64,000 nt of DNA. It comes from Cellulomonas sp. JZ18. GTDB lineage: Bacteria > Actinomycetota > Actinomycetes > Actinomycetales > Cellulomonadaceae. Location: the NCBI RefSeq assembly GCF_009720485.1, contig NZ_CP045245.1, forward strand, positions 1,178,001 to 1,242,000. The letters run 5' to 3'. A model generated the notes under the pieces. That model searched no databases and had not been told where the DNA came from. It saw only the letters and a list, made by a program, of their open reading frames with translations. Of this stretch, positions 1 through 8,932 are shown one piece after another (the first letter of the stretch is position 1; every line of letters begins with the position of its first letter). The translations under genes were made by a program, and so were the position numbers.

Positions 1-485
1 TGCCCTACGACAAGGCGAAGGTGAAGGGGGCGCCACGGGTCGAGGACTCCGAGGGGCACCTGTCGCCGGACGAGGAGCGCGAGCTCTACCGCTACTACGG
101 CGTGGCGGACGGCGAGGGCGTCAGCGCGAGCGCCGGCACCACGGGCGACGCGGACGACGAGGACCGGCGACGCGACGAGCACCGGACCGACGCAGCGACG
201 TCCGGGGTCGGGGCGGGCACGGACCGCACCGACGACACCGACGGCTCAGCGGGCACGGGCGGGCGCCACGCGGCCGACACGCCCGTGGACGCGCCGCCGG
301 CCGTCCGCAGGGACGCCTCGGACGCGGACGCCGGTCAGGGGAGCGTGACGACGGGTGGTGCACGCCTGCGCCGCTACGTGGTCACCGAGGAGCAGACGGT
401 CACCGTGCCCGTCACGCGTGAGGAGGTGCGCGTGGAGCCCACGCCGGGGCCGGACGACGCCGGCACCGCCGGCGAGCGGCGCTGA
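1..485 (+). CDS. PRC-barrel/DUF2382-type protein, 5' end outside window
   Basis: The reading frame is open from the first bases and stops at 483-485, so the N-terminus lies upstream of the window. The visible start reads PYDKAKVKGAP followed by HLSPDEERELYRYYG, which is the usual end of the PRC-barrel domain in actinobacterial YsnF/AvaK-like stress proteins. A long acidic, Thr/Ala-rich linker follows. Then comes LRRYVVTEEQTVTVPV, matching only the opening motif of DUF2382. DUF2382 normally continues for about 100 residues, but here the protein ends some 30 residues later. No continuation is visible in another frame, so this looks like a short variant. The biochemical role of the family is unknown. 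Confidence 0.75.
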   Translation, partial: PYDKAKVKGAPRVEDSEGHLSPDEERELYRYYGVADGEGVSASAGTTGDADDEDRRRDEHRTDAATSGVGAGTDRTDDTDGSAGTGGRHAADTPVDAPPAVRRDASDADAGQGSVTTGGARLRRYVVTEEQTVTVPVTREEVRVEPTPGPDDAGTAGERR

Positions 486-625
486 CCGCGGCGCCGTCCA
501 CCTCGCCGTCCGGCCGGTCCGGGCCGGTCCGGACGCGCACGGCCGCCGAGGCGGCCAGCACCCGGGCGCACCCCGGGTCCGTCCGTCGCCGCGCGGGGCG
601 CGGCACACCCAGACCAGGAGCAGCC

Positions 626-1300
626 ATGAGCACACACGACGCCAGCACCCCCGACCGCCCGAGCGCCGACGGCGCGAGCGCGGCCGACCCGCACGCCCCG
701 TCCGGCGGGGCCGTCTCCGCCCGTGCCTTCGGCCGCGACCGCGAGAGCGTGGTCGCGCGGGAGAAGGAGGAGTACGGAGGCATGAAGTTCGGCTCGGCGT
801 TCTTCGGCTGGCTGACCGCCACCGGGACCGCCGTGCTGCTCACCGCGCTCGCGGCCGCCGCAGGCACGGCCGTCGGTGTCGCGAACGACACGAGCCTCGG
901 CGAGGCGGCGGACCAGGCCGCGTCGGACCCGGGCTCGGTCGGCCTCGTCGGCGGGATCGTCCTCGCCGTCATCCTGTTCGTCGCGTACTACTGCGGCGGC
1001 TACGTGGCCGGCCGGATGGCGCGGTTCGACGGCGCCAAGCAGGGCATCGCGGTGTGGCTGTGGGCCGTCGTCATCGCGATCGCGGTCGCCGTCCTCGCCG
1101 CCGTCGCGGGCGACCAGTTCAACGTGCTGGGCCGGCTCGACAGCTTCCCGCGCATCCCGATCGCCGAGGGCGACGTGACGACCGGCGGCATCATCACGCT
1201 GCTGGCCATCGCCGTCGTGAGCCTCGTCGGCGCGGTCCTCGGCGGGCTCGCCGGCATGCGCTTCCACCGGAAGGTCGACCGCGCCGGTCTCGGCCGCTGA
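626..1300 (+). CDS. Four-helix integral membrane protein, function unknown
   Basis: The predicted protein has 224 residues. A polar, Ser/Ala-rich N-terminal tail of about 50 residues is followed by four hydrophobic segments near residues 58-84, 107-129, 141-162 and 187-210. The third and fourth are separated by a polar loop. The ATG is preceded by AGGAGCAGCC, a usable ribosome binding site. It resembles small YrzE/TIGR04086-type membrane proteins in general layout, but I see no catalytic motif and assign no function. It follows the PRC-barrel gene on the same strand by 140 bp and ends at a strong hairpin, so it may share stress-related expression with that gene (inference). Confidence 0.7.
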   Translation: MSTHDASTPDRPSADGASAADPHAPSGGAVSARAFGRDRESVVAREKEEYGGMKFGSAFFGWLTATGTAVLLTALAAAAGTAVGVANDTSLGEAADQAASDPGSVGLVGGIVLAVILFVAYYCGGYVAGRMARFDGAKQGIAVWLWAVVIAIAVAVLAAVAGDQFNVLGRLDSFPRIPIAEGDVTTGGIITLLAIAVVSLVGAVLGGLAGMRFHRKVDRAGLGR

Positions 1301-1310
1301 CCCCTCCCGA

Positions 1311-1342
1311 CGACGGCCCGCACCGCCCGGTGCGGGCCGTCG
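1311..1342. terminator. Bidirectional hairpin terminator
   Basis: Two perfect 14-base arms (1311-1324 and 1329-1342) enclose a GCCC loop. The hairpin sits between two convergent genes (stop at 1300 on plus, stop at 1361 on minus) and has no T tract, as is common in high-GC actinobacteria. Confidence 0.7.
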
Positions 1343-1360
1343 CCACGTCCGCTGCCGGCC

Positions 1361-2080
1361 TCAGCCACCGCCGAGGCGTCGTGCGCGCAGCACGACGTCG
1401 TGCGTGTGGTGCGCGCCGGCGCCGCCCCGGACCGCCCGCTCGCGCACCTCGTCGACCTCGACGAGCCAGCCCGCCGTGAGCAGCGGCGCGACGTCGCGGG
1501 GGAGCACCCAGTCGTCGGGGTCGAAGCCGCCGTGCTCGCCGCCGCCGTGCTCGCCGCTGCCGTGGCGCGTGTCGTGGTGGACGACGAGGAGCGTGCCGCC
1601 GGGGGCGACCAGGCGGACCAGCGCACGCTCGGCCCGGGCGTCCGGGGTGCGGCGCAGGGCAGGGTACTGCGCGGAGACCAGGTCGAAGGCGCCGGCGGGC
1701 AGCGCGGCGTCCAGGAGGCCGCCGTGCACCCAGGTCACGGCGGCACCGGCGGCGGTCGCGTGCGCACGGGCGCGCGAGAGCGCGACGCCCGAGACGTCGA
1801 GGGCCGTGACGTCCCAGCCGTGCCCCGCGAGCCACACCGCGTCGGCGCCCTCGCCGCACCCCACGTCGAGCGCCCGCCCGGGGCGCAGGCCGCGCACCTC
1901 GTGCACGAGCGCGCCGTTCGGCTCCCCGCTCCACACGCGCTCGGCACCGCCGTACCGTGCGTCCCACTCCGCGGCGTCGGTCGGCGGGGCGGCGGCGCGC
2001 CCCCGCGGGTGCGCGGGCGGCGGGGGCGGCGTCGGCACTCCGGGGAGCAGGTCCGCGCGCACGTCCTGGTCGTCGGTCAC
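1361..2080 (-). CDS. Class I SAM-dependent methyltransferase
   Basis: The GTG at 2080 gives a 239-residue protein. Motif I is ALDVGCGEGAD at about residues 70-80, followed by the acidic end of beta-2 (VTALDVSG), so the Rossmann-like SAM-binding fold is clear. The region EWDARYGGAERVWSGEPN just before motif I is typical of the small actinobacterial methyltransferases related to tellurite-resistance or thiopurine methyltransferase-like proteins. A His/Gly-rich stretch (HGSGEHGGGEHGG) lies near residue 185. A longer start at 2206 is possible but would overlap the upstream ggt gene, so I chose 2080. The substrate cannot be predicted. Confidence 0.85.
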   Translation of the reverse strand: MTDDQDVRADLLPGVPTPPPPPAHPRGRAAAPPTDAAEWDARYGGAERVWSGEPNGALVHEVRGLRPGRALDVGCGEGADAVWLAGHGWDVTALDVSGVALSRARAHATAAGAAVTWVHGGLLDAALPAGAFDLVSAQYPALRRTPDARAERALVRLVAPGGTLLVVHHDTRHGSGEHGGGEHGGFDPDDWVLPRDVAPLLTAGWLVEVDEVRERAVRGGAGAHHTHDVVLRARRLGGG

Positions 2081-2162
2081 CCGTCGAGCCTCGGCGCGGC
2101 GCGGGCCCGCGCACAAGGTGCCGTGCGGGAACGGCAAGGACCCGGTGGGCGGGGCCGCGGCC

Positions 2163-4088
2163 TCAGCGGTGACGCGGGTGGACCACGCCCGCGCTGCCGC
2201 CGCCACGACGCTCGGGCTCGGCGACCGACAGCAGCGTCCGGCGTCCGACGAACTCGATCGCCGTGACCGCCCCGATCTCCGGGTTGTCCGCGAACGTGTG
2301 CCCCAGGGCGGCGAGCCCCTCGCGCGGGAAGCCCGGCTCGGCCTGCACCGCGGCGGTGTTGCGCTGCGTCGCGCGGGGTGCGGCGACGGCCTCGGGCAGC
2401 GGTGTGCCGAGGTCGAGCCGGTCCACCAGCACCTGCAGCACGGTCGTGATGATGGTCGAGCCGCCGGGGGAGCCGAGGGCGAGCAGCGGGCGGCCGTCCT
2501 GCAGGACGATCGTCGGCGCCATGGAGCTGCGCGGGCGCTTGCCGGGACCGGGCAGGTTCGGGTCCGCGCCGCCCTGCGTGTCCGTGAAGCTGAAGTCGGT
2601 CAGCTCGTTGTTGAGCAGGAACCCGCGGTCGGGGACGACGATCGCGTTGCCGCCCGTCGACTCGATCGTGAGCGTGTAGGCGACGACGTTGCCCCAGCGG
2701 TCGGCCGTCGTCAGGTGGGTCGTGGACGTGCCGCCCGGTGCCTCCGCGCCCGGCTCGCCGCCGCCCGGGCAGCCGGCGTAGTCGCCGTCGGGCGAGCCCG
2801 GGGCGACCGGCTTCGGCAGCGCCGCGGCCGGGTCGACCAGGCACGCGCGCTCCGCCGCGAACCCGTCGGACAGCAGCTCGGCGAGGGGCACGTCGACGAA
2901 CGCGGGGTCGCCGACGTACCGGTTGCGGTCGGCGAACGCGAGCGCGCTCGCCTCGAGGTAGCGGTGCAGCGCCTGGGTACGGTCGAGCGCCCCCAGGTCG
3001 CTCGTCTCGAGGATGTTCAGGGCCTCGCCCACGGTGGAGCCGCCCGAGGAGGGCGGGGCCATGCCGTACACGTCCAGGCCGCGGTAGGACACGTGCGTCG
3101 GGTCGCGGTGCACGACCTCGTAGGCGGCGAGGTCCGACCGCTCGAGCAGCCCCGGGCGCACGACGCGGTCCGCACCGGGCACGACCGGCGGGTCCTGGAC
3201 GGTGGCGACGATCTCGCGCGCGAGCGGGCCCCGGTAGAGCACGTCCGCCCCGTACCGGGCCATCAGTGCGTACGTGCGGGCGAGGTCCGGGTTGCGCAAC
3301 ACCGAGCCGACGGCCGGCGGCGCGCCGCCCGGCAGGAACAGCTCGGCGGTCGAGGAGATGTCCGCGAACCGCTCGGCGTTGTCCGCGGTCTGCTGCGCGA
3401 ACGTCTCGTCGACGACGAACCCGTGGTGCGCGACCCGCGTCGCCCCGGCGAGCGCCCGGCGCAGGCTGAACGTGCCCCACGCGTCGAGCGCCGCCTGCCA
3501 CGTGGCGGGTGTGCCGGGCACACCGGCCGACAGCCCGGACGTGACCGCCTCCTCGAAGGGGAGCGCGACCCCGTCCTCCACGAACGCGTCGGGGCCCATC
3601 GCCGCCGGTGCGGTCTCGCGGCCGTCGATCGTGTGGACCTGCCCCGTGCGGGCGTCGTAGTAGACGAAGAACCCGCCGCCGCCGATGCCGGCCGAGTAGG
3701 GCTCGGTGACGCCGAGGGTCGCGGCGGCGGCCACGGCCGCGTCGACCGCGTTGCCGCCGCGGCGCAGCACGTCGAGGCCGACGCGCGTCGCGTCGGGGTC
3801 GACGGTCGCGACGGCGCCGCCGGTGCCCACCGCGACGGGCACCTTCACGGGCGGGCGGCCGGGCCGGCCACCGTGCCAGCCGCCGCGCCCGCGGTGGTCC
3901 AGCTCCGCCTCGGGCCCCGCGACGAGCGCCTCGAGCTCGGCGTCGACGGTCCCCTCGTCGACGGCGACCTCGTCCGGGACGGACGCGGCCCGGGGCGGGG
4001 CCGCGGCGACGGGCAGCACCCCCGCGGTGAGCGCGAGCGCCGCGGCGGCGGCGACCCCGAGCGGTCGGACGAGCGTGGACGTGCGCAT
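2163..4088 (-). CDS. ggt: Secreted gamma-glutamyltransferase
   Basis: The product hydrolyses gamma-glutamyl bonds of glutathione and related compounds, or transfers the glutamyl group, outside the membrane. It has 641 residues. A signal peptide covers about residues 1-30 (hydrophobic run ending PVAAA). The substrate-binding region IDGRETAP is near residue 155. The autoprocessing site is GGTSTTHLTT, with T456 as the likely nucleophile that becomes the N-terminus of the small subunit. Downstream are FLLNNELTDF and the oxyanion segment LGSPGGSTI, all diagnostic of the family. Length and order match two-subunit Ntn-hydrolase GGTs. The methyltransferase gene follows on the same strand after 82 bp. 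Confidence 0.95.
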   Translation of the reverse strand: MRTSTLVRPLGVAAAAALALTAGVLPVAAAPPRAASVPDEVAVDEGTVDAELEALVAGPEAELDHRGRGGWHGGRPGRPPVKVPVAVGTGGAVATVDPDATRVGLDVLRRGGNAVDAAVAAAATLGVTEPYSAGIGGGGFFVYYDARTGQVHTIDGRETAPAAMGPDAFVEDGVALPFEEAVTSGLSAGVPGTPATWQAALDAWGTFSLRRALAGATRVAHHGFVVDETFAQQTADNAERFADISSTAELFLPGGAPPAVGSVLRNPDLARTYALMARYGADVLYRGPLAREIVATVQDPPVVPGADRVVRPGLLERSDLAAYEVVHRDPTHVSYRGLDVYGMAPPSSGGSTVGEALNILETSDLGALDRTQALHRYLEASALAFADRNRYVGDPAFVDVPLAELLSDGFAAERACLVDPAAALPKPVAPGSPDGDYAGCPGGGEPGAEAPGGTSTTHLTTADRWGNVVAYTLTIESTGGNAIVVPDRGFLLNNELTDFSFTDTQGGADPNLPGPGKRPRSSMAPTIVLQDGRPLLALGSPGGSTIITTVLQVLVDRLDLGTPLPEAVAAPRATQRNTAAVQAEPGFPREGLAALGHTFADNPEIGAVTAIEFVGRRTLLSVAEPERRGGGSAGVVHPRHR

Positions 4089-4189
4089 GGTGGCCCCCGG
4101 GTGGTGCGACGTCAGGTGTCCGTCCTACCACCGCGCGCCCCGCCCGCCCAGCCCTCCGCGGGAACTCGACGGCGCGGGCGCGGGCGCCG

Positions 4190-4762
4190 CTACGGCAGCC
4201 GGGACGGCAGCCGTCGGACGGCCTCCCCGGCCCGGCCCGGGTCGAGGGGCACGGGGCTGACGAGCGTCGCCGGGCCACGGTGCAGCCAGCCGCTGGTCAG
4301 CGGGCGGCAGCGCACGCCGCCGCGACCCCGCATCGCGTGGTGCGCGCCCGGTGCGAGAACGCGGTCCATCCACGCGCACGGGTGCGCGGGGCGCCCGACC
4401 CGCAGGCGCACCGCGTCGCCGCCGGACTCGAGCACGACCTCCTCGCCGACGAGCGGGGCCAGCTCCGCGCCGCGCAGCACGACGTTGCGCCGGGTCAGCA
4501 GCGGGTCGAACGGACCGGCGCCGAGCTCGTCCGCGATCGCCTCGAGCGCCTCGACCGCGAACAGCGTGATCGCGGCGTCCATGTGGGCCGCCCTGCCGAA
4601 GAAGCGGTCGCCGACGACGCCCTTGTCGGCCACGACCTCGACGCGGTCCGCGTCGGTGGTCGGGACGTCGACGGCGCCGTCCCGCGGGCGGCCGAAGTAC
4701 GCGTGCTCCGGGGAGACGAGCAGGTGCAGGACCTCCACCTCGTACCGGTACGGCGTCACCAC
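4190..4762 (-). CDS. MOSC domain protein
   Basis: The protein has 190 residues from the GTG at 4762; a second GTG at 4759 is equally possible. MOSC domains are found in molybdenum cofactor sulfurases and in YiiM/YuaD-type enzymes that use a conserved cysteine. Here the core is seen as KGVVGDRFFG, then RRNVVLRG, then RVGRPAHPCAW, where the Cys is the probable catalytic or sulfur-carrying residue. There is no NifS-like domain, so this is a stand-alone MOSC protein. It is divergent from the peptide synthetase across 240 bp. A role in N-hydroxylated compound reduction or sulfur transfer is plausible but unproven. Confidence 0.85.
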   Translation of the reverse strand: MVTPYRYEVEVLHLLVSPEHAYFGRPRDGAVDVPTTDADRVEVVADKGVVGDRFFGRAAHMDAAITLFAVEALEAIADELGAGPFDPLLTRRNVVLRGAELAPLVGEEVVLESGGDAVRLRVGRPAHPCAWMDRVLAPGAHHAMRGRGGVRCRPLTSGWLHRGPATLVSPVPLDPGRAGEAVRRLPSRLP

Positions 4763-5002
4763 GCGGCCCAGTGTCCGTCGTCCCGTGGTGACGGCACCAG
4801 CGGAGCCGCGCGGGTGGCGCGGCGCACCCGACGGAGCGGCCCGGGAGGCAGCCCGTCGCCCTCCGTCTGCCTTCCGTTCACCGGGCTGTGCCACCATCCC
4901 GCGGCCGACGGCGGTGCGTCCGCCCGCCGCGCGCACCGGGCCGTCCGGCCGACATGCCGAGCAGACCACGGTGCCCGCGCGCCGGGGAGGAGCTGACCGC
5001 CC

Positions 5003-8000
5003 GTGACCACCCCCGTGTCCGCGCCGTCGTCCCTGCGCGCCGGCGAGCGCGCGCCGGTGGCCCGCACGCTCGTCGACGTCTTCGCCGAGACCGTGCGCCG
5101 GCACCCCGACGCGGTCGCGATCGACGACGGGGACGAGGTGCTCACGTACGCCGCGCTCGACGACGCGGTGCGGCTGCGCGCCGCACGGCTCGCCGCGGCG
5201 GGCGTGCGGCGGGGCGACCGCGTCGGGGTCCGGGTCACGTCCGGCACCGTGGGGCTGTACCTGTCGGTGCTGGCCGCCCTGCGCGCCGGCGCCGCCTACG
5301 TGCCGGTCGACGCCGACGACCCGGACGAGCGGGCGCGGACCGTGTTCGCGGAGGCCGGCGTGCGCGTCGTGCAGGGGGACGGGCCGGAGCTGACGGACGC
5401 CGACGGCGCCGTCCTGCCCGCCGTCCCGGCGAGCGGGGGGCGCGCGGGCACGGACCCGCAGCCGCCGCGTCCGTCCGACGACGCCTGGGTCATCTTCACG
5501 TCCGGCTCCACGGGGCGGCCCAAGGGGGTCGCCGTCACGCACCGCAACGCGGCCGCGTTCGTCGACGCCGAGGCCCGGCTGTTCCTGCAGGGGGCGCCGA
5601 TCGGACCCGGCGACCGGGTGCTCGCCGGCCTGTCGGTCGCCTTCGACGCCTCCTGCGAGGAGATGTGGCTCGCCTGGCGGCACGGCGCGACGCTCGTGCC
5701 GGCGCCGCGCTCCCTCGTGCGTGCGGGCACCGAGCTGGGGCCGTGGCTCGTCGAGCGCGAGATCAGCGTGGTGTCCACCGTGCCCACGCTCGCGGGCCTG
5801 TGGCCCGTCGACGCGCTCGCGGGCGTGCGGCTGCTGATCTTCGGCGGCGAGGCGGTGCCGCCGGAGCTCGCCGCGCGGCTCGCCGGACCGGGCCGGGAGG
5901 TCTGGAACACCTACGGGCCGACCGAGGCGACGGTCGTCGCCTGCGCCGCGCCGCTCGTCCCCGGCGAGCGGGTGCGCATCGGCCTGCCCCTCGACGGCTG
6001 GGACCTCGCCGTCGTCGGGCCCGACGGTGCCGAGGTGCCCGAGGGGGAGACCGGGGAGCTCGTCATCGGCGGGGTCGGCGTCGCGCGCTACCTCGACCCG
6101 GAGCTCGACGCCGTGCGGTTCGCGCCCGCGCCCGGGCTCGGCTGGGACCGCGCGTACCGCACGGGCGACCTCGTCGAGCGGCACGAGGAGGGTCTCGTCT
6201 TCGTCGGGCGCGCCGACGACCAGGTGAAGGTCAACGGGCACCGCATCGAGCTCGCCGAGGTGGACGCCGCCCTGCTCGCGCTGCCCGGCGTGGCCGGTGC
6301 CGCCGCGGCGGTGCGCCGGTCCGTCACGGGCGCGGCGCTGCTGGTCGGCTACGTGGTGGCCGCCGACGGCGCGCCGCTCGACACCCCCGACCTGCTGGCG
6401 CGGCTGCGCGCGGTGCTGCCCGGGTCGATGGTGCCGCTGCTCGCACCCGTGGCCGACATCCCGACGCGCACGTCGGGCAAGGTCGACCGCGACGCGCTGC
6501 CGTGGCCCGTGCCGGGCGCCGGCACGGCCCACCCGAGGCCGGCCTGACGGGGACGGCGGCCTGGGTGGGGCAGCAGTGGGCGGACGTGATCGGCGTGCAC
6601 CCCGCCGACGCCGAGGACGACTTCTTCCTGCGCGGCGGCAGCTCGCTGACCGCCGCCCAGCTGGTGTCCGCGCTGCGCACCCGCTACCCCGAGGCGACCG
6701 TCGCGGACGTGTACGCGCACCCGGAGGTCGGGGACCTCGCGGACTTCCTCGACACGACGTGGCCCGAGGCGGCGCAGGGCCCGGCGGCCGGCGGCCCGGC
6801 CGCGGCCGTGCGCCCCGTGCCCGTGGCGGCGCAGGCCGTGCAGCTGCTCGCGCTGCTGCCGCTGCGCGGGCTCGTCGCGCTGCGCTGGCTGACCGCGCTC
6901 GCCGCCGCCGCGAACGTCGCGCACCTCGTGGCGCCCCTGCCGTGGCTGCCGCCCGTGTCCTGGTGGTGGGTCGCCGTCGGCTGGCTGCTCACCGTCAGCC
7001 CGCTCGGCCGTATGGGGGTCAGCGCGCTCGGCGCCCGACTGCTGCTCGCGGGCGTCCGCCCGGGCACGTACCCGCGGGGCGGCTCGGTGCACCTGCGGCT
7101 GTGGGCGGCGGAGCGGCTCGCGGAGGGCATGGGCGCCGTGACGCCGGCGACGGCCGCGTGGGTCGGGCTGTACGCGCGGGCGCTCGGCGTGCGCATGGGC
7201 CGCGACGTCGACCTGCACTCGGTGCCGCCCGTCACGGGCATGCTCACGCTCGGGCGGGGGTGCGCGGTCGAGCCGGAGGTCGACCTGTCCGGGCACTGGG
7301 TGGACGGCGACGTCCTGCACGTCGGGCACGTCACGGTCGGCGCGGGGGCGACCGTCGGCGCCCGGAGCGTCCTCTACCCCGGTGCGCACGTCGGCGCCGG
7401 CACGGACGTGGCCGCCGGCTCGGCGGTGCACGGGGCGACGGGGGAGGACGAGTACTGGACCGGCTCGCCCGCCACCCGGGCGCACGAGGCGCGGCACCCG
7501 TGGCCCTCCCGTCGCCCCGCGCGGGACCGGGCGCGGGCGTGGGTGGCGGGGTACGCGGCCGCCGGCGCGCTCGTCGCGGCCCTGCCCGTCGTCGCCGTCG
7601 CCGCCGGTCTGGCCGTCGTCGCGTGGGCGGTGCGCGGCACACCGACGCTCGGCGCGGCGGTCGGCCCCGCGCTGCTCGCGAGCGTGCCCGCGGGCCTGCT
7701 CGCGTACGCGCTGTACGCGGTCCTCGTCGTGGTCGCGGTGCGCGTGCTGGGCCGCGGCCTCCGGGAGGGGTACCACCCGGTCCGCTCGGGCCAGGGGCTG
7801 CGCGCGTGGACGACCCAGCGCGTCGTGGACGCCGCCCGCACGACGCTCTTCCCGCTGTACTCGTCGGTGGCGACGCCCGCGTGGATGCGCCTGCTGGGCG
7901 CGCGCGTCGGCGCCGGCACCGAGATCTCCACCGTCGTCGGCCTGCCGTCGATGATGCGGGTCAAGGACGGTGCGTTCCTCGCGGACGACACGATGGTCGC

Positions 8001-8932
8001 GCCCTACGAGCTGGGCGGCGGGTGGCTGCGGGTCGCCGTGGCCAAGGTCGGGCGGCGCGCGTTCCTCGGCAACTCCGGCATGACGGCACCGGGACGCGCC
8101 GTGCCGAAGAACGGGCTCGTGGCCGTGCTGTCCGCGACGCCCCGGCGCACCCGACCGGGCTCGAGCTACCTCGGCAGCCCCCGGCGCCGCTGCCGCGCGC
8201 GGCGACGCTCGACGACCCGGCGCGCACGTACGACCCGCCCCGCGCCTGCGGCGGGCCCGCGCCGCCGTGGAGCTCGCGCGCGTCGTCCCGGCGCTCGCGG
8301 TGGGCACGCTCGCGCTCGGGACGCTGCTGGCGCTGCAGGCCGTCGTGCTCGCGGCCGGCTGGTGGGCGGCCGTCGCGGCCGGCGGGCTCGTGCTGGTGGC
8401 CGCGGGCGTCGTCGCGGCGCTCGTCACGATCGTCGCGAAGTGGCTGCTCGTCGGGCGGCACCGGCCCGGCGACCACCCGCTGTGGAGCGCGGCCGTGTGG
8501 CGGGGCGAGCTCGCCGACACGTTCACGGAGATGCTCGCCGCCCCGTTCGCGGCCGACCCGGCGACGGGTACCGTCGCGCTGGTGTGGTGGCTGCGCGGGC
8601 TCGGCGCCCGGATCGGGCGGGGCGTGTGGTGCCAGTCGTACTGGCTGCCCGAGGCGGACCTGGTGCGCCTCGGCGACGGCGCCACCGTCGGGCAGGGGTG
8701 CGTCGTGCAGACCCACCTGTTCCACGACCGCGTGATGAGCCTGGACGCGGTGACGCTCGAGGACGGCGCGACCCTGGGGCCGCACGGCGTCGTGCTGCCG
8801 GCGGCCGTCGTGGGCGCCGGTGCGAGCGTCGGGCCGGCCTCGCTCGTGCTGCGCGGCGAGCGCGTGCCCGCCGGCAGCCGGTGGGTCGGCAACCCGATCG
8901 CCCCCTGGCGGGACGAGCGGGCGTCCGCGTGA
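5003..8932 (+). CDS. Pls/PosA-family non-ribosomal peptide synthetase
   Basis: Read through three missing-C sites (6532-6534, 8178-8182, 8238-8241), the gene encodes about 1310 residues, the usual family size. An adenylation domain (residues 1 to about 510) shows FTSGSTGRPKG, NTYGPTEATV, YRTGDLV, DDQVKVNGHRIEL and TSGKVDRDAL. A carrier domain follows with DDFFLRGGSSLTAAQ, where the Ser at 6643-6645 carries phosphopantetheine. The rest is membrane segments alternating with left-handed beta-helix hexapeptide domains resembling acyltransferases. This architecture matches poly-epsilon-lysine synthetase (Pls) and PosA, in which the C-terminal domains catalyse peptide chain growth. D215 in FDASCEEMW is the usual alpha-amino contact. 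The product is unknown. Confidence 0.88.

Noticed and set aside
4875..4896. A second PHO-box-like site (GTTCACCGGGC) before the peptide synthetase
   Set aside because: Only one half-unit matches; the adjacent unit is poor.
1404..5006. A 1200-codon open frame on the plus strand
   Set aside because: It lies opposite the methyltransferase, ggt and MOSC genes, is Arg/Pro-rich with no domain, and reflects the lack of stop codons in high-GC DNA.
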